Positions 8,251 through 15,453 of a stretch of DNA of 32,037 nt are shown here, piece after piece; within the stretch, counting starts at the first letter, position 1, and each line of letters begins with the position of its first letter. The notes beneath the pieces are model-generated. The model did not search any database, was not told the DNA's origin, and saw nothing but the letters and a program-made list of their open reading frames with translations. Location: positions 1 through 32,037 of the forward strand of contig JAAXGX010000205.1 of assembly GCA_012271165.1 (NCBI GenBank). The letters are read 5' to 3'. The position numbers and the translations under genes were made by a program. The stretch is from Vicinamibacteraceae bacterium. GTDB lineage: Bacteria; Acidobacteriota; Vicinamibacteria; Vicinamibacterales; UBA8438.

Positions 8251-9483
8251 ATGGACCGGGTGAACGATGAGCGAGCGCTCGAGCGCCTGGCTGGCGCGCT
8301 GAGACGGCCGCCGGTGCGGGCGGCCGGGCTCGTGCTGCCGCTGGTCGCGTTCGTCGGCGTCACCTTCCTCGCGCCGGTGGGGACGATGCTGGTGCGCAGC
8401 GTCTACGACCCGGTGGTGGCCGACGCCCTGCCGGACACGCTGGCGGCCTTGCGCCAGTGGGACGGCGAGGGAGCGCCCGGCGAGGCGGTGTACGCCGCGG
8501 CGGCGCGCGAGCTGCTCCGCGCGCGCGATGATCGCACGCTGGGCCGGGTCGCCAGCCGCGTGAACCGCGTGCAGGGCGGCCTGCGCAGCGTCCTCGTGCG
8601 GAGCGTGCGCCGGCTGCGGGAGGTCGACGCCGGCCCCTGGCGCGCGGCGTTTATCGCCATCGACGCCGACTGGGGCGAGGCGCGCACGTGGCACGCCATC
8701 CGCACGGCGGGCGAGCGCATCACGGCGCGGCACTACCTGCACGCCCTGGATCTGCGGCGCCTGCCCGACGGCGCCGTCGCCCGCCAGCCGGAGGACCGCC
8801 GCATCTACGTGGCGCTGCTGGGGCGTACGTTCGCGGTGAGCCTCGCCATCACCGCGTTCTGCCTGCTGCTCGGCTACCCGCTCGCCCACCTGATTGCGCA
8901 TGCTGCTCCGCGCCGGGCCGCCTTGCTGCTGGCGCTGGTCCTCGTGCCGTTCTGGACGTCGCTGCTGGTCCGCACCACGTCCTGGATCGTGCTGCTGCAG
9001 ACCCAGGGCGTGCTCAACGACCTGTTCGTCAGCCTCGGGCTGATCGGCGACGACGCCCGGATCGCCATGATCTACAACATGACCGGCACGATGGTCGCGA
9101 TGACCCACGTGCTGCTGCCCTTCATGGTGCTGCCGCTCTACTCGGTCATGCGCACGATCCCGCCGCAGCAAATGAGCGCCGCGGCCTCGCTGGGAGCCAG
9201 CTTCCCGCAGGCGTTCCGGCGCGTCTACTGGCCGCAGACGCTCCCGGGCGTGGGCGCCGGCTCGCTGCTGGTCTTCATCCTCGCCATCGGCTACTACATC
9301 ACCCCGGCGCTGGTGGGCGGCCAGAGCGGCCAGCTCATCTCCAACTTCATCGCCTACCACATGCAGACGTCGCTGAACTGGGGGCTCGCCAGCGCCCTCG
9401 GCGCCATCCTGCTGGGCTGCGTGGCCGGGCTCTACCTGCTCTACGACCGGCTGGTCGGCATCGAGCGCATGAGGCTGGGATGA
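8251..9483 (+). CDS. ABC transporter permease (PotB-like)
   Basis: Multi-TM protein with a large periplasmic insert, PQQMSAAASLGASFPQAFRRVYWPQTLPGVGAGSLLVFILAIGYYITPALVGG (EAA-type loop). Confidence 0.9.
   Translation: MDRVNDERALERLAGALRRPPVRAAGLVLPLVAFVGVTFLAPVGTMLVRSVYDPVVADALPDTLAALRQWDGEGAPGEAVYAAAARELLRARDDRTLGRVASRVNRVQGGLRSVLVRSVRRLREVDAGPWRAAFIAIDADWGEARTWHAIRTAGERITARHYLHALDLRRLPDGAVARQPEDRRIYVALLGRTFAVSLAITAFCLLLGYPLAHLIAHAAPRRAALLLALVLVPFWTSLLVRTTSWIVLLQTQGVLNDLFVSLGLIGDDARIAMIYNMTGTMVAMTHVLLPFMVLPLYSVMRTIPPQQMSAAASLGASFPQAFRRVYWPQTLPGVGAGSLLVFILAIGYYITPALVGGQSGQLISNFIAYHMQTSLNWGLASALGAILLGCVAGLYLLYDRLVGIERMRLG
8260..8318. repeat. Downstream copy of ~50 bp imperfect direct repeat (5' end of current potB-like gene)
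   Basis: gtgaacgatgagcgagcgctcgagcgcctggctggcgcgctgagacggccgccggtgcg; aligned by eye to the 4831 and 6719 copies. Confidence 0.75.
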
Positions 9484-10292
9484 GCGGACGCATCGCCCAC
9501 CTGGCCGCCTGCACGCTGATCTTCGCGTTCCTGATTGCGCCCATCCTGGTGATCGTGCCGCTCAGCTTCAACGCGGAGCCGTACTTCACGTTCACCGAGG
9601 GCATGCTGCGCCTCGATCCGGAGGCTTATTCGCTGCGCTGGTACCGGGAGATCGCGAGCAACGCCCAGTGGACGCGCGCGCTCGGCAACAGCCTGCTCAT
9701 CGGGGCGGCGGCCACGGTGCTGGCGACGGTGCTCGGCACGCTGGCCGCGCTGGGACTGGCCAGCCGCGCCATGCCGGTGCGCCGCCTGGCCTTGGGCCTG
9801 CTGATCTCGCCGATGGTCACGCCGCTCATCATCTCCGCGGCGGGAATGTTCTTCTTCTATTCGACGCTGGGCCTGTCCCAGACGCACCTCGGCCTCATCC
9901 TGGCCCATGCCGCGCTGGGCACGCCGTTCGTGGTCATCACGGTGACCGCCACGCTGTCGGCGTTCGACATCAACCTGACGCGCGCCGCCGCCAGCCTCGG
10001 CGCGGGTCCGCTGCGCACCTTCCGCCGGGTGCAGTTGCCGCTCATCGCCCCCGGCGTCCTCTCCGGCGCCCTGTTCGCCTTTGCCGCGTCGTTCGACGAG
10101 GTGGTGGTGGTGCTCTTCATGGCCGGCGAGGATCAGCGCACCATCCCGCGCCAGATGTGGGCGGGCATCCGCGAGCAGATCAGCCCGGCCATCCTGGCCG
10201 TGGCGACCTTCCTGATCGTCTTCGCCGTCCTGCTGCTGCTGACCGTGGAGTGGCTGCGCGGGCGCGCCGGCGCGCGGGCCGCGGCCGGCTGA
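9480..10292 (+). CDS. ABC transporter permease (PotC-like)
   Basis: ATGA overlap with the preceding gene; TRAAASLGAGPLRTFRRVQLPLIAPGVLSGALFAFAASFDEVVVVLFMAG. Confidence 0.92.
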   Translation: MSGRIAHLAACTLIFAFLIAPILVIVPLSFNAEPYFTFTEGMLRLDPEAYSLRWYREIASNAQWTRALGNSLLIGAAATVLATVLGTLAALGLASRAMPVRRLALGLLISPMVTPLIISAAGMFFFYSTLGLSQTHLGLILAHAALGTPFVVITVTATLSAFDINLTRAAASLGAGPLRTFRRVQLPLIAPGVLSGALFAFAASFDEVVVVLFMAGEDQRTIPRQMWAGIREQISPAILAVATFLIVFAVLLLLTVEWLRGRAGARAAAG

Positions 10293-10301
10293 CCGGCCGC
10301 G
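10280..10301. terminator. GC-rich hairpin containing the PotC-like stop codon, between convergent genes
   Basis: cgcggccgg - ctga - ccggccgcg, 9-bp perfect stem. Confidence 0.5.
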
Positions 10302-10314
10302 CGCACCGGCCGCG

Positions 10315-11097
10315 CTACGCGAGGTCGACCCCGACCGGGCAGTGATCGGAGCCGGTCACCTGCGGCCAGATGAAGGCGTCCGTGACGCGTTTGGCGGCGG
10401 CGGCCGAGGCCAGGACGTAGTCGATGCGCCAGCCGACGTTCCGCTCGCGGGCGCCGCCCCACTGCCGCCACCAGGTGTAGTGGTCCGGCTCGCCGGGGTG
10501 AGCGGCGCGGAACGTGTCCACCCAGCCTGCCCGGAGCCAGCGGCCCAGCTCCGCCCGCTCCTCGGGCAGGAAGCCGCTGGTCTTCGTGTTCGCCGCCGGC
10601 CGCGCCAGGTCGATCGGCTCGTGCGCGGTGTTGTAGTCGCCGACCACGAGCACGGGGCGGCGCCGCCGCAGCGGCTCGAGGTGCTCGAAGAGCGCCGCGT
10701 AGAAGGCGAGCTTGTAGGCCACGCGGCGGTTGTCCCGGTCGCGGCCGCTCCCCTTGGGAAAGTAGACCGACGCCACCGCCAGCCGCCCGCAGCGGGCCCC
10801 GAATTCCGCAATGACGAGCCGACCCTCGACGTCGAACCGGCGCTCGCCGAGGGCCGTCTCCACCCGCTCGGGCGGCTCGCGGGAATAGAGGGCAACGCCG
10901 CTGTACCCCGCCCGCTCGGCGGGCGCGAACGCCGCGTGCCAGCCGGCCGGCGCCCGCACCCCGGGTTCGAGCTGATGCTCGAACGCGCGCACCTCCTGCA
11001 GGCCGACGATGTCCGCGCCCGACGCGTCGAGGAAGTCGAGAAACCCCTTCCGGGCGCACGCCCGCAGCCCGTTGACGTTCCAGCTCACGACGCGCAC
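10315..11097 (-). CDS. xth: Exodeoxyribonuclease III
   Basis: MRVVSWNVNGLRACARKGFLDFLDASGADIVGLQEVRA...GDYNTAHEPIDLARP...WRIDYVLAS...GSDHCPVGVDL. Confidence 0.94.
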   Translation of the reverse strand: MRVVSWNVNGLRACARKGFLDFLDASGADIVGLQEVRAFEHQLEPGVRAPAGWHAAFAPAERAGYSGVALYSREPPERVETALGERRFDVEGRLVIAEFGARCGRLAVASVYFPKGSGRDRDNRRVAYKLAFYAALFEHLEPLRRRRPVLVVGDYNTAHEPIDLARPAANTKTSGFLPEERAELGRWLRAGWVDTFRAAHPGEPDHYTWWRQWGGARERNVGWRIDYVLASAAAAKRVTDAFIWPQVTGSDHCPVGVDLA

Positions 11098-11127
11098 GGC
11101 GCGGCTTCCGTCAGCACGACGCCCGCC

Positions 11128-12399
11128 TCAGTCGACTATCGCCTGGTGGATGAGCGTCCTCAGCTTGCCGTGGTCGTCGATGTCGCGCGCCGGAATGAGC
11201 TGGGTCAGGTAGACGACCACGAGCTCCTCCGCCGGATCGACCCAGTAGGTCGAGTGGTACGCGCCGCCCCAGCCGAACTCGCCGACCGACGCCGGCAGCC
11301 CGAGCGCGGCGGGATCCTCCACCACCGAGAAACCGAGGCCGAAGCCCTGCCCCGGACGGAACGGGATGTCGCCGAGGTGATCGACCGTCATCGACTCGAC
11401 GGTCTTGCGCGAGAGGACGCGCTTGCCGTCGAAGGCGCCGCCGTCGAGCATCATCTGCAGGAACGTGGCGTAGTCGGTCGCGGTCGAGAGCAGGCCCGCA
11501 CCGGCGGAGAAGCTCGTGCGCGGCCCCTCCACGTACGCGCCCTGGCCCACCATGTGGCCGGGATCGGGCGCGCGGTCGAGACCCTCGTCGCCCGACGAGT
11601 AGACCGTCGCCAGCCGGTCGACCTTGTCCTCCGGCACGAAGAAGTGGGTGTCATCGAGCCCGAGCGGGCCGAACAGCCGCTCGCCGAGGAACTCGCCCAG
11701 GGTCTGGCCGCTGATCTTCTCGATCATCGCGCCGAGGATGTCGGTGTTGTACCCGTAGATCCACGACTCGCCGGGATGCGCGTCGAGCGGCAGCTCCGCC
11801 AGCCGCGCCATGACGTCGCCGACCGGCTCGTCGCGGTCGGCGAAGTACCAGCCGGTGATCCCGGCCGTGTACCACTGATCGGCCGCCGGGCCGTTGCCGT
11901 AGCTAATGCCGGCCGTGTGCGTCAGCAGGTCGAGAATCGTGATCGGCCGCTCCGCCGGGACCACGTCGTAACCGCCCTCGTCGTTGCGCTCCGCGACGGT
12001 CGTCTCCAGGAACGCCGGCAGGTACTTGCCGACCGGATCGGTGATGAGCAGCTTGCCGTCCTCCTGCAGCAGCATCACGCCGGTGCTGGCCAGCGCCTTG
12101 GTCTGCGACGCAATCCGGAAGATCGCGTCGGTGGTCATGGGCGCTTCCGACTCGATGTCGCGGTAGCCGACCGCTTCCAGGTAGGCAATCTTGCCGCGCC
12201 GGGCCACGATAGCGACGGCGCCGGGCAGGCGGCCCTCGTCGACGTAGCCCTGGAGCGCTGCCGTCAGCCGCTCGAGCCGTTCCGACGACAGGCCGACATC
12301 CTCCGGCGTGGCCCGGGTCAAGCCTTGCGCAAGCAGCGACTGCGGGACGAGAACGAAGACCACGGCGACGAGCACGGCGAAGCGGATGCGTGACATCAT
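11128..12399 (-). CDS. Secreted beta-lactamase-family serine hydrolase
   Basis: Signal peptide; SxxK in FRIASQTKALAS; ILDLLTHTAGISYG; GESWIYGYNTDILGAMIEKISGQTLGEFL; FGWGGAYHSTYWVDP. Confidence 0.9.
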   Translation of the reverse strand: MMSRIRFAVLVAVVFVLVPQSLLAQGLTRATPEDVGLSSERLERLTAALQGYVDEGRLPGAVAIVARRGKIAYLEAVGYRDIESEAPMTTDAIFRIASQTKALASTGVMLLQEDGKLLITDPVGKYLPAFLETTVAERNDEGGYDVVPAERPITILDLLTHTAGISYGNGPAADQWYTAGITGWYFADRDEPVGDVMARLAELPLDAHPGESWIYGYNTDILGAMIEKISGQTLGEFLGERLFGPLGLDDTHFFVPEDKVDRLATVYSSGDEGLDRAPDPGHMVGQGAYVEGPRTSFSAGAGLLSTATDYATFLQMMLDGGAFDGKRVLSRKTVESMTVDHLGDIPFRPGQGFGLGFSVVEDPAALGLPASVGEFGWGGAYHSTYWVDPAEELVVVYLTQLIPARDIDDHGKLRTLIHQAIVD

Positions 12400-12530
12400 G
12401 ACAACCCCTCGGCTGGCCCCGCGGCACCGTTGACCGCGGGGGAAAGACAGCGGACCGAATCGGGCGGCGCGCCGCGCACGACCCCGAACGACCCCGGCAA
12501 ACCAGCACATGATAGTCTGCAACGTTCCTC

Positions 12531-15353
12531 ATGTCGCACCGCAACGTCACATTCACGTCCCACGCGCGCGGCGCGGCGCTGCTGGCGGCCTGGCTGCTGG
12601 TCCAGCCGGGGCCTGCGCGCGGCCAGCCCGGCGCCGATGCGGCGGGGCCGGGGCCGCAGGCGGGTGTTGCGGTGCAGCCCTTCGTCAACCTCAGCGGCCG
12701 CGCCGCCGACGCGTGGATCGGCACGGGGATCGCCGCCTCGCTGTTCGCCGACCTCAACCCTGCGGGCACCACCGCCCAGCCGCGCTGGCTGGTGCAGGGC
12801 AGCTACCAGCGGGTGGGCGACAGCCTCCGCATCACCGCGGAGCTCGTCGACCCGGCGTCAACGGCGGTCATCGCGGGCGCGCGGGCGGACGGCGAGCTGT
12901 CGGCGCTCCTGGCGCTCCAGGACGCGCTGGCCGATCAGCTCGCCGACGCGCTGCAGGCGGCGCACGGATTGCCCCCGGGCCGGGCGGAGCCCCGCGGAGC
13001 CGGGGCGCCGGCCGCCGCCGCCCCGGCGGGCGCGGGGCCGCTGCGGGCCGCCCCGCAGGCAGTCCCGCCCGGTGAACGCGTTCCGCCCGCGCGGGCAGGT
13101 GCGCCGGCCGCCGGCCCCGGGGCATTCGGCGGGCTGGCGCTGAACATGACCGCGGGTATCGATCCGCCGCCGCCCGTCCCCCCCGAGGTCGTCTCGCGCA
13201 ACGCCGCGGGCAACATGACCATGCGGGCCGTCCGGCTCGACGCTCCGTTGCAGCTCGACGGCCGGCTGGACGAAGAGGTGTACCTCACGGTGCCGCCCAT
13301 CACGGACTTCGTCCAGCAGGAGCCCGACACCGGGGCGGTCGCGACCGAACGGACCGAGGTCTGGGTCATGTTCGACGGCGACACCCTCTACGTCGGGGCG
13401 CGCTGCCTGGTCTCCGAGGCGGGCCGCGTCGTGGCCAACGAGATGAAGCGGGACAGCCCCGGCATGTTCGGCAACGACAGCCTCGCGGTCATCCTCGACA
13501 CGTACTACGACCGGCGCAACGGGTTCATCTTCATCACGAACTCGCTGGGCGGGATCTTCGACGCGACGGTCACCAACGAGCGGACCCCGAACCTGGACTG
13601 GAACACCGTCTGGGACGTGCGCACCAGCCGCTTCGAGGACGGCTGGACGGTCGAGCTGGCCATCCCGTTCAAGTCGCTGCGCTACCGGACCGGCGCGGCG
13701 CAGCTCTGGGGCATCAACATGCAGCGGCGGGCGGTGTGGAAGAACGAGCAGTCGTTCCTGACCCCCATCCCCGCCGCGTTCGGCATGACCGGGATGTTCA
13801 GGGTCTCGCTGGCCGCCACGCTGACGGGGCTGGAGGTGCCCTCGGCGGGCATGCCGGTCGAGCTAAAGCCGTACGCCATCTCCGACGTGACGAGCGACTT
13901 CGCGGCGCCGACGCCCTTCACGAACCAGCTCGGGGGCGACGCGGGCGTCGACCTCAAGCTCGGCGTCACCCAGGGCCTGACCGCCGACCTGACCTACAAC
14001 ACCGATTTCGCGCAGGTCGAGGTGGACGAGCGGCAGGTCAACCTGACCCGCTTCAGCCTCTTCTTCCCGGAGAAACGCGAGTTCTTCCTCGAGGGGCAGG
14101 GCATCTTCGACTTCGGGGGCGGCCAGCGCCCCGTGCCCAACCGCTTCTTCATCACGGGCGAGCGCTTCCCGGTCGACGCCCCGATCCTCTTCTTCAGCCG
14201 CCGCATCGGGCTCGAGAGCGGCCAGACGGTACCGATCACCGGCGGCGGCCGGCTGACCGGCAAGGCCGGGGCGTTCAGCCTCGGCCTGCTCAACGTGCAG
14301 ACGGGCGAAACCCCGTCCGGCAGCGTCGCGCCGACGAACTTCACCGTCGTCCGCGTGAAGCGCGACGTGCTGCGGCGCAGCAGCATCGGCGGCATGTTCA
14401 CCCGGCGCTCGCTCTCGACCCGCGGCGACGGCGCGAACCAGGTGTACGGGGTAGACGGCGTGTTCTCGTTCTACGAGGCGCTGAACTTCAACACGTACAT
14501 CGCGCGCACCGACACGCCGGGGTTGCCCGACGACGACCTGAGCTACCGGACGGAGCTGTACTACGAGGGCGACCGCTGGGGCTTCACCGCCGATCACCTG
14601 CGCGTCGGCACCAACTTCAATCCCGAGATCGGCTTCGTCCGCCGCTACGGCTTCCGACGCAACTTCGGCCAGTTCCGCTTCAGCCCGCGCCCGCAGGGCA
14701 TCGACGCCGTGCGCAAGTTCACCTGGGAAGCCAGCATCGACCACATCACGGACGGCGCGGGCCGCATGGAGACGCGGCTCCAGCGCGGGCAGTTCGTCAC
14801 CGAGCTCGAGACCGGCGACCTGCTGTTCGCGCTGGCGACCGACAACTACGAGTTCCTCGTGGAGCCGTTCCAGATCGCGCCCGACGTCACGATTCCGGTC
14901 GGCGGGTACTCGTTCCTGAACTATCGCGCGGGATACTCGCTGGCCCGGCAGCGAGGCGTCAGCGGCGGGGTCGCCATCGACTTCGGGCGTTTCTACGGCG
15001 GCGAGAAGACGACGCTCAGCTACTACCAGGGCCGGCTCACGCTGACCCCGCAACTGACGCTCGAGCCGAACATCTCACTGCACTGGATCGACCTGCCCGA
15101 GGGCAGCTTCACGACCGAGCTGGTGTCGACGCGCTTCACCTACACCCTGTCGCCGCGCATGTTCGTGGCCGCGCTGCTGCAGTACAACTCGGCGGACAAC
15201 GCGATCGGCAGCAACGTCCGCTTCCGCTGGGAGTATCAGCCCGGCAGCGAGCTGTTCGTCGTCTACACCGACGAGCGCGATACGCTGAACCCGCGCCCGT
15301 TCCTGCTGAACCGGGCGTTCGTCGTCAAGCTGACGCGGCTGTTCAGGTTCTGA
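12531..15353 (+). CDS. DUF5916 / CBM9-like outer-membrane protein with N-terminal FlgO/TolB-like domain (copy 1)
   Basis: AVRLDAPLQLDGRLDEEVYLTVPPITDFVQQEPDTGA..TEVWVMFDGDTLYVGARC; FSLFFPEKREFFLEGQGIFDFG; terminal Phe (LTRLFRF); N-terminal VAVQPFVNLSGRAADAWIGTGIAASL. Confidence 0.88.
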   Translation: MSHRNVTFTSHARGAALLAAWLLVQPGPARGQPGADAAGPGPQAGVAVQPFVNLSGRAADAWIGTGIAASLFADLNPAGTTAQPRWLVQGSYQRVGDSLRITAELVDPASTAVIAGARADGELSALLALQDALADQLADALQAAHGLPPGRAEPRGAGAPAAAAPAGAGPLRAAPQAVPPGERVPPARAGAPAAGPGAFGGLALNMTAGIDPPPPVPPEVVSRNAAGNMTMRAVRLDAPLQLDGRLDEEVYLTVPPITDFVQQEPDTGAVATERTEVWVMFDGDTLYVGARCLVSEAGRVVANEMKRDSPGMFGNDSLAVILDTYYDRRNGFIFITNSLGGIFDATVTNERTPNLDWNTVWDVRTSRFEDGWTVELAIPFKSLRYRTGAAQLWGINMQRRAVWKNEQSFLTPIPAAFGMTGMFRVSLAATLTGLEVPSAGMPVELKPYAISDVTSDFAAPTPFTNQLGGDAGVDLKLGVTQGLTADLTYNTDFAQVEVDERQVNLTRFSLFFPEKREFFLEGQGIFDFGGGQRPVPNRFFITGERFPVDAPILFFSRRIGLESGQTVPITGGGRLTGKAGAFSLGLLNVQTGETPSGSVAPTNFTVVRVKRDVLRRSSIGGMFTRRSLSTRGDGANQVYGVDGVFSFYEALNFNTYIARTDTPGLPDDDLSYRTELYYEGDRWGFTADHLRVGTNFNPEIGFVRRYGFRRNFGQFRFSPRPQGIDAVRKFTWEASIDHITDGAGRMETRLQRGQFVTELETGDLLFALATDNYEFLVEPFQIAPDVTIPVGGYSFLNYRAGYSLARQRGVSGGVAIDFGRFYGGEKTTLSYYQGRLTLTPQLTLEPNISLHWIDLPEGSFTTELVSTRFTYTLSPRMFVAALLQYNSADNAIGSNVRFRWEYQPGSELFVVYTDERDTLNPRPFLLNRAFVVKLTRLFRF

Positions 15354-15403
15354 AAGGCGAGGCGAGGAGGTTGCCGCGCGCCGGGCCCGGCGACGCAGCA
15401 GCC

Positions 15404-15446
15404 TTCATGAAGACCGCCTCGACGTTGGCGGCCAGACGGCCGTTCC
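15404..15446 (-). pseudogene. Relic of the 3' end of a NIPSNAP gene carried in the tandem duplication
   Basis: ttcatgaagaccgcctcgacgttggcggccagacggccgttccgct is near-identical to 18301-18345 inside the intact NIPSNAP gene; the minus strand encodes RNGRLAANVEAVFMKA in both places. Confidence 0.8.
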
Positions 15447-15453
15447 GCTGCTC

